NCBI GenBank assembly: GCA_019751125.1
Contig: JAIENU010000066.1
Coordinates: forward strand, 1 to 36,690
DNA from: Burkholderiales bacterium
Lineage (GTDB): Bacteria > Pseudomonadota > Gammaproteobacteria > Burkholderiales > SG8-41
Direction: 5' to 3'
DNA length: 36,690 nucleotides
The notes below the pieces were generated by a model. It was given only the letters and a program-made list of their open reading frames with translations, was not told the DNA's origin and did no database searches. The position numbers and the translations under genes were made by a program. Position 1 is the first letter of the stretch; each line of letters starts with the position of its first letter. Positions 25,629-33,213 of this stretch are shown one piece after another.

Positions 25629-27014
25629 TTATTTTTTGTCTTTGCCGAGCAGGCCGCCAAGCAGGGCGGCTGTCGGCCGGGTGCTGCGCAGCCGGGGCGG
25701 CGGCGGGGCGGCCACACGTTCGGCAGCGGCCGTTGAAGGCTGGTAAGGCTTGTTGAAATCAAAACCGTCCGCTGCAACCATCGGGCGCGGCGCGGGCGGC
25801 GGTGTGCTGCTGTGCCGTTTTGGCGCTTCGTCACGGGGTTCACGCTCTTCCGGGCGGCTGCGGCGCGGCCGCTCGTCGCTGCTTTCCCCGGCAGTCTCGC
25901 GCGGAATCGCCCGCTTCAGCAGTTTCTCGATATCGGCGAGCAGGCGGTGTTCATCGGGGCAGACCAGCGAGATCGCCTCGCCCGGCATGCCGGCACGGCC
26001 GGTGCGGCCGATGCGGTGCACGTAATCCTCGGGGGTGTACGGCAGCTCGTAATTGATCACGAACGGCAGTTCCTCGATGTCTATGCCGCGTGCCGCGATG
26101 TCGGTGGCGACCAGCACTGTGGCCCGGCCTTCCTTGAAATCGGTCAGTGCCTGTTCGCGCTCGGCCTGGGTGCGGTCGCTGTGGATCGCCGTGGCATTGA
26201 TGCCATCGCGCACCAGTTCGCGCGCGAGCTTGTTGCAGTCGCGCTTCATGCGCAGGAACACCAGCACCTGCTTCATGTCGCGTGAGCGGATCAGCTGCAC
26301 GAGCAGCGCGCGCTTGCGCAGCGCCTGCACTTCGTAGACCTGGTGCTTGACCAGGTCGGCCGGTGCATTGCGGCGCGCAACCTCGATCAGCGTCGGGTTG
26401 CGCAGCATCTGGTTGGCGAGTTTCTTGATCTCGTCGGAAAAGGTCGCCGAGAACAGCAGGCTCTGGCGCTGCGCAGGCAGCAGGGCGAGGATGCGCCGGA
26501 TGTCGGGCAGGAAGCCCATGTCGAGCATGCGGTCGGCTTCGTCAAGGATCAGGATTTCGACCTGTCCCAGCGCGACACTTTTCTGCTGCACATGGTCGAG
26601 CAGGCGTCCCGGCGTGGCGACGAGGATTTCGATGCCCTCGCGCAATGCCTTGGTCTGCGGCTGCATGTCGACACCGCCGTAGACCACGGTCGAACGCAGC
26701 TTCATGAATTTGCCGTAGGCCTTGACGCTGTCGCTGACCTGGGCCGCGAGCTCACGCGTCGGTGTCAGCACCAGCGCGCGCACCGGATGGCGTGCCGGAG
26801 AGGGGCTGGAATTGGCGTAGGGCGCCAGCAGCTGCAGCATCGGCAGCGTGAAGCCGGCGGTCTTGCCGGTGCCGGTCTGGGCGCAGCCCATGATGTCGCG
26901 GCGCTCGAGCACCGCGGGGATTGCTTTCGCCTGAATCGGCGTTGGTTCGGTATAACCCTCGTCGGCGACGGCGCGCTGCAACTCGGGGATCAGATTCAGT
27001 TCGGCAAACGACAT
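25629..27014 (-). CDS. rhlE: DEAD-box RNA helicase RhlE
   Basis: From ATG 27014 the product is 461 residues. All DEAD-box motifs are present: Q motif ([14 protein letters not shown] ... PTPIQ), motif I AQTGTGKT, Ia [16 protein letters not shown] in [32 protein letters not shown] and [13 protein letters not shown] basic, Pro-rich tail (about 360-461) is typical of RhlE-group enzymes acting in ribosome assembly and RNA turnover. The chosen start aligns with E. coli RhlE (MSF...L). An upstream GTG at 27086 would add 24 Pro/Gln-rich residues; neither start has a clear ribosome binding site. It leads the rhlE-rhodanese-yaiI set. Confidence 0.93.
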   Translation of the reverse strand: MSFAELNLIPELQRAVADEGYTEPTPIQAKAIPAVLERRDIMGCAQTGTGKTAGFTLPMLQLLAPYANSSPSPARHPVRALVLTPTRELAAQVSDSVKAYGKFMKLRSTVVYGGVDMQPQTKALREGIEILVATPGRLLDHVQQKSVALGQVEILILDEADRMLDMGFLPDIRRILALLPAQRQSLLFSATFSDEIKKLANQMLRNPTLIEVARRNAPADLVKHQVYEVQALRKRALLVQLIRSRDMKQVLVFLRMKRDCNKLARELVRDGINATAIHSDRTQAEREQALTDFKEGRATVLVATDIAARGIDIEELPFVINYELPYTPEDYVHRIGRTGRAGMPGEAISLVCPDEHRLLADIEKLLKRAIPRETAGESSDERPRRSRPEEREPRDEAPKRHSSTPPPAPRPMVAADGFDFNKPYQPSTAAAERVAAPPPPRLRSTRPTAALLGGLLGKDKK

Positions 27015-27208
27015 GAGCGGAGGCAACTGCGGCTGTAGGGACTGCGCCGGCGGAGGTTCAGCGACAATGTCGCGAGCGCCGGTCACGATGCACCGGGCTG
27101 GCCGGAGCAGGGCAGTGCGGTAAAAGGAAGGATGAATGCAGGGAAGTCACGCCGCCGGAGTATAGCCTGACCGGGGCCCCGGGGCCAGCGGCAGCCGCGA
27201 CGTTCAGA

Positions 27209-27251
27209 GGGGAAATTTCTCCAATAATTCAGAAATCTGGTAAATTTCCCC
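27209..27251. repeat. Perfect 10-bp inverted repeat upstream of rhlE and the HNH gene
   Basis: GGGGAAATTT (27209-27218) and AAATTTCCCC (27242-27251) are exact complements separated by 23 bp. It lies in the 381-bp stretch between the divergent rhlE start (27014) and HNH start (27396), which otherwise holds no gene I can support and no convincing promoter. There is no T-tract. The distance between arm centres is 33 bp, about three helical turns, which would suit a dimeric or paired regulator. Confidence 0.6.
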
Positions 27252-27395
27252 GAGCTTTCTGCAGGTGCTGGGTGCAAACAAGGTTTGGCAGGATGTTTTC
27301 CACCGGCAGTTCGCCTTCCGTCCTGGTGTGTTTTCGGTCCACCAGTGATCCGGCCGGCGGCACTGCCGACGCAAGATCAACGTGTTCAACACAGG

Positions 27396-28028
27396 ATGAT
27401 TCTGCGCAACATGGACGGCGACTTTCCGATGCTGCATGAGGCGGTGACCGTGAACCGGTTTCCGCTGATCCTGACCCTGGATACCCACGGTGTGCCCCAC
27501 CGCTGGATCAGCTGGCAGCACGCCTGCTATTACTACTCGAAAAACCAGGTCGCATGGAGCCTTGGCGAACGTGCCTTCACCGTGACCGGCGGCCTTAACC
27601 GTGTCACCGGCAAACGTTCCAGCATCAGCGGCTCGAGCATCATCGCGATCAAGGGCAAGGCGATGGCGATGCGCTCCTTCAACCGCGTGCCGCCGCTGAA
27701 CAACCGCGAGCTGTTCCACCGCGACCGCCATATCTGCGCGTACTGCGCCACCGGTTTTTCCGGCACGCGGCTGACGCGAGACCATATCGTGCCGTTCTCG
27801 AAAGGCGGGCGCGACACCTGGATGAACGTGGTCACCGCCTGCCGTGCCTGCAACGAAAGAAAAAGTGACCGCACTCCGGAAGGCGCGGGTATGGAACTGG
27901 TGTACCTGCCCTATGTGCCGAACCGCGCCGAGTATCTGATTCTCACCAACCGGCGCATCCTTGCCGACCAGATGGAATTCCTCGCGCAGCATGTGCCGGC
28001 GCAAAGCCGGCTGCATCAACCCGCCTGA
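27396..28028 (+). CDS. HNH endonuclease family protein
   Basis: From ATG 27396 the product has 210 residues. The C-terminal part is an HNH nuclease with a zinc frame: CAYC (Cys114, Cys117) and CRAC (Cys149, Cys152), the catalytic RDHIVPFSKGG (Asp129-His130) and Asn144 in TWMNVVTACRACN. The N-terminal 100 residues (LILTLDTHGVPHRWISWQHACYYYSKNQVAWSLGE) look like the extension found on a group of small stand-alone bacterial HNH proteins, with no known partner or role. No terminase, intron, restriction or mobile-element gene is adjacent. Nearby ATGs at 27396 and 27411 both fit; no strong ribosome binding site. It converges on the next gene with a single base between stop codons. Confidence 0.87.
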   Translation: MILRNMDGDFPMLHEAVTVNRFPLILTLDTHGVPHRWISWQHACYYYSKNQVAWSLGERAFTVTGGLNRVTGKRSSISGSSIIAIKGKAMAMRSFNRVPPLNNRELFHRDRHICAYCATGFSGTRLTRDHIVPFSKGGRDTWMNVVTACRACNERKSDRTPEGAGMELVYLPYVPNRAEYLILTNRRILADQMEFLAQHVPAQSRLHQPA

Positions 28029-28029
28029 A

Positions 28030-28599
28030 TCAACGCGGTTTGAATTCGCGCATTGCTGCGCGTATTTCATCGGCAGAAGGCGGCTTGCGTTCGCGGAAGA
28101 TCAGCCAGAGCAGGGCGCCGTTGATCAGGATGAAGGTGATCTCGATGTAGAGCAGGGTTTCGACGATGACGTGTGCGGGTTTTTTCGCGAACACGAAATA
28201 GAACCCTTCAAAAGTCGGAATTGCCGCCTTGGTCACCGCGAACACCGATTCCATCGGCGGGAACAGCAGCATCAGCAGCAGATTGGCGCCGGTAAAGATC
28301 AGGGCAGCCGACTGCAGCGTCAGGCTGCTGCGTTTGGCGCCCCCGGCATTGGCGGTTTCGGGTTTGTCGCGCAGCAGCAGCCAGGCGATCGCCAGGTTCA
28401 CCAGCACCACCATGACTTCGATGGCCAGGAAGTTGGCGTTGATCGTGCCCAGCGGCGGCAGGTTGGCCAGGAAATAAAAACCGGAAAACACCGGCAGGCT
28501 GGATGCGGCGACCGAAAACTGATCGACCGGCGGGAACAGACCGATGAGCACCAGATTGACCAGTGCAACTGCCAGTGCAATCCCTTGATTGCGATTCAT
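28030..28599 (-). CDS. Uncharacterised four-helix membrane protein with internal duplication
   Basis: From ATG 28599 (GCAGG ribosome binding site) the product has 189 residues. I do not recognise the family. It consists of two copies of one two-helix unit: residues about 12-80 and 101-173. Shared features in order are NLxLxxLFPP, PxFxGFYF, a variable loop, then IExxxxLxNxxxxWLxxR. Each unit predicts two transmembrane helices, four in total, with a charged linker (residues 81-95) and a charged C-terminal tail (RERKPPSADEIRAAMREFKPR). A -10 element lies 28 bp upstream. It converges on the HNH gene with a one-base gap. Confidence 0.8.
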   Translation of the reverse strand: MNRNQGIALAVALVNLVLIGLFPPVDQFSVAASSLPVFSGFYFLANLPPLGTINANFLAIEVMVVLVNLAIAWLLLRDKPETANAGGAKRSSLTLQSAALIFTGANLLLMLLFPPMESVFAVTKAAIPTFEGFYFVFAKKPAHVIVETLLYIEITFILINGALLWLIFRERKPPSADEIRAAMREFKPR

Positions 28600-28627
28600 G
28601 CGTACCTGCCAGAAAAAAACCTGCGAA

Positions 28628-28633
28628 AGTATA
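28628..28633 (-). promoter_or_regulatory. -10 element for the duplicated-unit membrane protein gene
   Basis: On the minus strand TATACT (five of six consensus positions) lies 28 bp before ATG 28599. No good -35 box is found at 16-18 bp, so the promoter may need an activator. Confidence 0.4.
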
Positions 28634-28717
28634 ACGGAAGCGCTTTGCGTCATTGACCGTTTTCATGGGGCTTCGTGATGCTGTCACGCGCGATGCCACA
28701 CGATGGATACCAGGTTT

Positions 28718-28726
28718 TGTTATGAT
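28718..28726 (+). promoter_or_regulatory. Extended -10 promoter for the PHP-yciO genes
   Basis: TGT-TATGAT (28718-28726) is an extended -10 element. The transcript would start near 28733, about 37 nt before the TTG start at 28770. No clear -35 box is present. Confidence 0.4.
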
Positions 28727-28769
28727 GCCGCCGACCATGTGCCGCAAGCGGCTGATTTGAAAGATATTT

Positions 28770-29597
28770 TTGATAATAGACCTGCATAGCCATTCGACTT
28801 GTTCCGACGGCCTGCTCGCGCCTGCAGAACTGGTTGAACGCGCCGTACAGCGCGGTGTTGATGTGCTGGCGCTGACCGATCATGACGAACTGAAGGGGCT
28901 GCCGGCAGCGCGCGAAGCCGCGGCACACTGGGGGCTGCGGCTGATCGATGGTGTCGAGATCTCGGTGCTGTGGGAGGAGGTCACGCTGCACATCGTCGGC
29001 CTTGCGCTGGATCCGCAGCAGACCGCACTGGTCGAAGGGTTGGCCGCGGTGCGTACCGGCCGCGAGCAGCGCGCGCAACGCATCGCGCAGAGCCTGGATG
29101 CGATCGGCATCCCGGGCACGCTGGAAGGCGCGCGCCGTTATGCCAAGAATCCCGAACTGGTCAGCCGCGCGCATTTTGCGCGTTACCTGGTCGAAGCCGG
29201 GCAGGCTCCGGATACCAATGCGGTATTCCGCCGATTCCTGACGCCAGGCAAACCGGGTTTTGTGCCGCACCAGTGGCCGACACTGGCCGAAGCGCTGGGC
29301 TGGATTCATGGCGCCGGTGGCATTGCGGTGATTGCCCATCCCGGGCGCTACGATCTGGGCGCAGCCCAGTGCGACCGCCTGCTCGAGGAGTTTGTTGCGC
29401 TCGGCGGACGCGCGGTTGAAGTGGTGACCGGGTCTCACGCACCGGATGAATTCGTGACCTGGGCGCGCCATGCACGGCGCTTCGGGCTGCTGGCTTCCGC
29501 TGGTTCCGATTTTCACGGGCCGGGCGAGGGTTATCGCGACATCGGCAGCGTGCCTGCGTTGCCGGCCGGTTGCGAGCCGGTATGGACGCTGTTCTGA
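28770..29597 (+). CDS. rnm: PHP-domain phosphoesterase (RNase AM / 3',5'-nucleoside bisphosphate phosphatase type)
   Basis: A 275-residue polymerase-and-histidinol-phosphatase fold. Metal ligands appear in order: IIDLHSHSTCSDG (His-Ser-His), LTDHDEL, GVEIS, RAHFARYL, IAHPGRYD and GSDFHGPG. Homologues (E. coli YciV/Rnm) remove the 3' phosphate of pAp-type nucleotides and trim short RNAs from the 5' end, including 5S and other rRNA ends. No ATG fits: the conserved N-terminus begins at TTG 28770, giving MIIDLHSHS. It precedes yciO by 39 bp, an order shared with E. coli and many Betaproteobacteria, and probably forms one transcript with it. Confidence 0.9.
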   Translation: MIIDLHSHSTCSDGLLAPAELVERAVQRGVDVLALTDHDELKGLPAAREAAAHWGLRLIDGVEISVLWEEVTLHIVGLALDPQQTALVEGLAAVRTGREQRAQRIAQSLDAIGIPGTLEGARRYAKNPELVSRAHFARYLVEAGQAPDTNAVFRRFLTPGKPGFVPHQWPTLAEALGWIHGAGGIAVIAHPGRYDLGAAQCDRLLEEFVALGGRAVEVVTGSHAPDEFVTWARHARRFGLLASAGSDFHGPGEGYRDIGSVPALPAGCEPVWTLF

Positions 29598-29636
29598 GGC
29601 CGGAGCGACCAGCGCACGGCCAGCGGCCGACTCATC

Positions 29637-30260
29637 ATGTCGCAGTATTTTTCAGTCCACCCGAAGAACCCGCAGCCGCGCCTGATCAAGCGCGCGGCGG
29701 AGATCATCCGTGACGGCGGCGTGATCGTCTATCCGACGGATTCCTGTTACGCGCTGGGTTGCCATATCGGCGACAAGGCGGCGATGCAGCGCATTCGCAG
29801 CATCCGCGCGGTGGACGAACGCCACCACCTGACACTGGTCTGCCGCGACCTGTCCGAGCTGGCCACCTATGCGCGGGTCGACAACAGCCAGTTCCGTTTG
29901 CTGAAAAATGCGACGCCCGGCAGTTATGTGTTCATCCTCGAAGCCACGCGTGAATTGCCGAAGCGGCTGCAGCACCCGAAGCGCCGCACCATCGGCCTGC
30001 GCATCCCCGACCATCCGGTGGTCGATGCTTTGCTTGCCGAGCTGGGCGAGCCGATCCTGTCATCAACGCTGCTGTTGCCCGGCGACGAACAGCCTGAAAC
30101 CGATGCCTCGAATATCCGCGAGCGGCTGGAGCATCAGGTGGATCTGGTGCTGGATGGCGGTTCCTGCGGGCTGGAACCGTCAACGGTGGTAGACCTGACC
30201 GGGCCGGAACCGGTGGTAACACGGGCAGGCAAGGGCGCCTTGGCACCCTTGGGTCTGTGA
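29637..30260 (+). CDS. yciO: YciO/Sua5-type threonylcarbamoyl-AMP synthase-like protein
   Basis: A 207-residue YrdC-fold protein. Features: GGVIVYPTDSCYALGCHIGDKAAMQRI (nucleotide pocket), the KR..GLRIPDHPV motif and SSTLLLPGDEQPETD, with LVLDGGSCGLEPSTVVDLTG towards the end. The N-terminus MSQYFSVHPKNPQPRLI is that of YciO rather than TsaC. Sua5/TsaC proteins make threonylcarbamoyl-AMP for tRNA t6A; YciO proteins are related but the main cellular role is less clear. It lies between the PHP phosphoesterase and trpS. ATG 29637 has a weak ribosome binding site. Confidence 0.9.
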   Translation: MSQYFSVHPKNPQPRLIKRAAEIIRDGGVIVYPTDSCYALGCHIGDKAAMQRIRSIRAVDERHHLTLVCRDLSELATYARVDNSQFRLLKNATPGSYVFILEATRELPKRLQHPKRRTIGLRIPDHPVVDALLAELGEPILSSTLLLPGDEQPETDASNIRERLEHQVDLVLDGGSCGLEPSTVVDLTGPEPVVTRAGKGALAPLGL

Positions 30261-30292
30261 TGCATGCGTTAAAATGGACCCCGGCAGGCCGA

Positions 30293-30334
30293 TTATTCAA
30301 TAAAATAATGTAAGCCATTGATTTTATTGAATAA
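30293..30334 (+). repeat. Dispersed 18-bp intergenic repeat, copy 7, within a long AT-rich hairpin
   Basis: The core TAAGCCATTGATTTTATT (30311-30328, 17/18) lies between yciO and trpS. TTATTCAATAAAAT (30293-30306) and ATTTTATTGAATAA (30321-30334) form a perfect 14-bp stem, continued by AATG/CATT (30307-30310/30316-30319) after one bulged G, with TAAGC exactly in the loop. It is the most complete palindrome among the eight copies. Confidence 0.9.
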
Positions 30335-30375
30335 ATAATTCATCCTGTTCATCCCTTCATTCAACCCGGCAATTC

Positions 30376-31581
30376 ATGTTTGAAAATCGCGTTTTATCCG
30401 GCATGCGCCCGACCGGCGCCCTGCATTTTGGCCATTACCACGGCGTACTGAAAAACTGGGTCAAGCTGCAGCACGAGCACCAGTGCCTGTTCTTCGTTGC
30501 CGACTGGCATGCCCTGACCACGCACTACGACGACCCGCAGACCATCGAAAACCACGCCTGGGACATGGTGGTGGACTGGCTGGCTGCCGGTGTCGATCCG
30601 GCACAGGCCACGCTGTTCATCCAGTCCAAGGTGCCGGAGCATGCCGAACTGCACCTGCTGCTGTCGATGATCACGCCGCTGTCCTGGCTGGAACGGGTGC
30701 CGACCTACAAGGACCAGCAGGAAAAGCTCGCCGAGAAGGATCTGGCGACCTACGGCTTCCTTGGTTATCCGCTGCTACAGAGTGCGGACATCCTGATTTA
30801 CCGCGCCAACCAGGTGCCGGTGGGTGAAGACCAGGTGCCGCACGTCGAGATCACCCGCGAGATTGCGCGCCGTTTCAACCACGTCTTCGGCCGCGAACCC
30901 GGCTTCGAGGAAAAAGCCGAAGCCGCAATCAAAAAACTCGGCGCCCGCCGCGGCAAGCTTTACCGCAAGCTGCGCACGGATTATCTGGAGCAGGGCGACA
31001 ACGAGGCTCTGGATGCGGCGATGGCGCTGCTCGAAGAAACCCAGAACCTGCCCCTGGGCGACCGCGAGCGCCTGTTTGGTTACATCGAGGGCGGCGGCAA
31101 GGTGATCCTGACTGAACCGCAAGCCCTGCTGACCGAAGCGGCCAAGATGCCGGGGCTGGATGGACAGAAAATGTCCAAGTCCTACAACAACACCATCGCC
31201 CTGCGTGAAACCCCGGAAAACGTGGCAAAAAAGGTCAAAACCATGCCCACGGACCCGGCGCGCATCAAGCGCACGGATCCCGGCGACCCCGACAAATGCC
31301 CGGTCTGGCAGCTGCACCAGGTGTATTCGGACGAGGCCAAAAAACAGTGGGTCCGGCAGGGTTGCCGTAGCGCCGGCATCGGCTGCCTGGAGTGCAAGCA
31401 GCCGGTGATCGACGCCATCGTCGCCGAACAGAAGCCGATGCGCGAACGTGCCGAACGCTACCTCGACGACCCGACCCTGGTCCGCAACATCATCGCCGAC
31501 GGTTGTGAAAAGGCCCGCAAACTCGCCCAGGAAACCCTGCGCGACGTGCGCGAGGTCATGGGGCTGGATTACTCGTTGTAA
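30376..31581 (+). CDS. trpS: Tryptophan--tRNA ligase
   Basis: The 401-residue class I synthetase charges tRNA-Trp. It has the HIGH-like motif in TGALHFGHYHG (His17-Phe-Gly-His20) and KMSKS at residues 265-269 (GLDGQKMSKSYNNT). It is longer than the roughly 330-residue E. coli enzyme, with an insertion in the catalytic domain (about 170-235, FGREPGFEEKAEAAIKKLGA onwards) and a Cys-containing segment GCRSAGIGCLECKQPV; this long form is usual in Betaproteobacteria. ATG 30376 begins MFENRVLSGMRPTG. The region before it is filled by repeat copy 7. The ankyrin gene converges 209 bp away. Confidence 0.96.
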   Translation: MFENRVLSGMRPTGALHFGHYHGVLKNWVKLQHEHQCLFFVADWHALTTHYDDPQTIENHAWDMVVDWLAAGVDPAQATLFIQSKVPEHAELHLLLSMITPLSWLERVPTYKDQQEKLAEKDLATYGFLGYPLLQSADILIYRANQVPVGEDQVPHVEITREIARRFNHVFGREPGFEEKAEAAIKKLGARRGKLYRKLRTDYLEQGDNEALDAAMALLEETQNLPLGDRERLFGYIEGGGKVILTEPQALLTEAAKMPGLDGQKMSKSYNNTIALRETPENVAKKVKTMPTDPARIKRTDPGDPDKCPVWQLHQVYSDEAKKQWVRQGCRSAGIGCLECKQPVIDAIVAEQKPMRERAERYLDDPTLVRNIIADGCEKARKLAQETLRDVREVMGLDYSL

Positions 31582-31711
31582 CCGATCCCGCCTGGATTCA
31601 GGCGGCAGTCCGGCTTTCCTGAAATACCCGTATTGGGTCCGGGCAGAGGCCTGCCTGGGTCCAGCCGGGTGGCTCGGATACCCGCATGGCCATCTCTTAT
31701 TGACCCCGACC

Positions 31712-31798
31712 TTGACTTTACATAATACTGATTATACGGTAAATGAAGGCCACTCAGGCGGGATAGGAAATCCAACTAAAACAATTAAATTCAGTTGG
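31712..31798. other. AT-rich palindromes in the trpS-ankyrin convergent gap
   Basis: The 209-bp gap holds two small palindromes: ATAAT-ACTG-ATTAT (31723-31736) and CCAACT/AGTTGG (31772-31777/31793-31798) around a 15-nt AT-rich loop. The loop reads ATTGTTTTAG on the minus strand, resembling half of the dispersed repeat. A promoter-like TTGACT (31712-31717) with TATACG (31733-31738) points right, but no gene follows on that strand. The arm at 31793-31798 runs into the ankyrin gene's last codons. Confidence 0.4.
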
Positions 31799-32438
31799 TT
31801 ACACCAGCTCTTCGAAGTAATTTCTCAACTTCAGGATGATTGCGAGAAACGGCCAAACTCAGCGCTGAATGACCGGCGGCGTTGACCACCTTGGGGTCGG
31901 CGCCATGTTCCATCAACAGCAGCACCATCTGCAGATGGCCTTCCCGTGCTGCCATCATCAAGGCGGTAATGCCGTTGTCAGCGCTGGCATTGACCTCGGC
32001 ACCCTTGCCGATCAGCAGCCTGGCGACATCGACCCGGTTGCGGGAAGCGGCATAGATCAAGGGTGTCCAGCCACTCTGGTTCACAGGTGCGCCGGCATCC
32101 AGCAGCATCCGGGCAACCTCGGTATGGCCATGGATGGCGGCCAGCATCAGCGCACTTTCACCAATCGGGCTGCGGGCATGCAGCCGAGGCATGCCCGCCA
32201 GGATGACCCGGACCACGGCCGGTTTGCCCTCCCGGGCGGCCATCATCAGCAGGGTTTCGCCCTGGGGGCTGACGGTATCGACGTCCATGCCACGGCGCAG
32301 CAGGTCGGTGACGACGTTTTCGTTGTCATTGCGGATGGCGAGCAGCATGTCTTCATAGGCGCTGGCCTGGGCCGGCGTTGCCGATATGAACATCGCTGCC
32401 AGTATCAAGAACAGGGTTGTTACCCGGAGATTTTTCAT
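31791..32438 (-). CDS. Secreted ankyrin-repeat protein
   Basis: A 215-residue protein with a signal peptide (MKNLRVTTLFLILAAMFISA, probable cleavage after AQA) and about five ankyrin repeats, seen as recurring GETLLMMAAREGKPAVV, GESALMLAAIHGHTEVA, WTPLIYAASRNRVDVA, ITALMMAAREGHLQMV and HSALSLAVSRNHPEVE. Export implies a periplasmic scaffold role; the partner is unknown. The ATG overlaps the tatD stop by 4 bp, so it is translated as the last gene of the pabC-to-tatD operon. Repeat copy 8 lies directly upstream, inside the tatD coding end. An ankyrin gene is known in this position in other Betaproteobacteria, so the link is probably not accidental. Confidence 0.88.
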   Translation of the reverse strand: MKNLRVTTLFLILAAMFISATPAQASAYEDMLLAIRNDNENVVTDLLRRGMDVDTVSPQGETLLMMAAREGKPAVVRVILAGMPRLHARSPIGESALMLAAIHGHTEVARMLLDAGAPVNQSGWTPLIYAASRNRVDVARLLIGKGAEVNASADNGITALMMAAREGHLQMVLLLMEHGADPKVVNAAGHSALSLAVSRNHPEVEKLLRRAGVTN

Positions 32439-33208
32439 AAGCTATTGTTTATATTGAATAATTTTTTGAAATTGGTGGTGGTGGCCGCAGCCAGTTCCTG
32501 CAGCGGAATGCCGCGAAGACGGGCAATTTCCTCTCCGACATGGCGTACCAGCCCCGGTTCATTGGTTTTTCCACGAAACGGCACCGGCGCGAGATAGGGC
32601 GAATCGGTTTCGATCAGCATCCGCTCCAGCGGCACCTGGCAGGCCACGGCCTTCAGTTCAAGGGCGTTCTTGAAGGTCACGATGCCGGAAAAGGAAATAT
32701 AGAAGCCGAGGTCCAGCGCTGCATCGGCTACCGCCTGGCTTTCGGTGAAGCAGTGCATCACCCCGCCCGCCTGTTCCGCACCCTCCTCGCGCATCAGGCG
32801 CAGCGTGTCTTCGGCCGCCGAGCGGGTATGGATGATCAGAGGTTTGCCGGTTTCACGGGAGGCGCGGATGTGGTTGCGGAAGCGCTGGCGTTGCCATTCG
32901 AGGTCGCCGGTCAGGCGGTAGTAATCGAGTCCGGTTTCGCCAATGGCGATGATTTTCGGATGATCTGCCAGCTTCACCAGCTGCGCGACCGTGGGTTCCT
33001 CGAGGTCGGGGTAGTCCGGATGCACACCGACCGAGGCATACAGATTGTCGTGGGCTTCGGCCAGCGCCAGCACCCGCGGAAAATCCTCGAGGGTGACACT
33101 GACACACAGCGCGGTGTCGACCGCGTTGTCACGCATTTTGGCGAGTATTTCCGGCAGCCGTCCGGCCAGTTCCGGAAAATCGAGGTGGCAGTGCGAGTCG
33201 ACAAACAT
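32435..33208 (-). CDS. tatD: TatD-family metal-dependent DNase/hydrolase
   Basis: A 257-residue TIM-barrel metal hydrolase. Metal-site motifs: DSHCHLDF at the N-terminus, GETGLDYY (Glu), IIHTRSAAEDT (His), MHCFTES (His) and LIETDSPYLAPVPFRGKTNEP (Asp). Relatives are 3'-5' exonucleases acting in DNA repair or D-aminoacyl-tRNA deacylation. Its last residues, LFNINNSL, are encoded by repeat copy 8 and look appended to the usual end. It starts 5 bp after holB. In several Proteobacteria a pilZ gene lies between holB and tatD; it is absent here. Confidence 0.93.
   Translation of the reverse strand: MFVDSHCHLDFPELAGRLPEILAKMRDNAVDTALCVSVTLEDFPRVLALAEAHDNLYASVGVHPDYPDLEEPTVAQLVKLADHPKIIAIGETGLDYYRLTGDLEWQRQRFRNHIRASRETGKPLIIHTRSAAEDTLRLMREEGAEQAGGVMHCFTESQAVADAALDLGFYISFSGIVTFKNALELKAVACQVPLERMLIETDSPYLAPVPFRGKTNEPGLVRHVGEEIARLRGIPLQELAAATTTNFKKLFNINNSL
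32438..32455 (+). repeat. Dispersed 18-bp repeat, copy 8, inside the tatD 3' end
   Basis: TAAGCTATTGTTTATATT (16/18), followed by GAATAATTTTTT. Unlike the others it lies within coding sequence: read in reverse it encodes the tail of TatD, and its first base is also the first base of the ankyrin gene's ATG. Confidence 0.8.
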
Positions 33209-33213
33209 GGCTT

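Noticed and set aside
27204-28070. A minus-strand frame opposite the HNH gene
   Set aside because: The plus strand carries the complete CxxC-DH-N-CxxC nuclease pattern; the minus frame has no recognisable domain.
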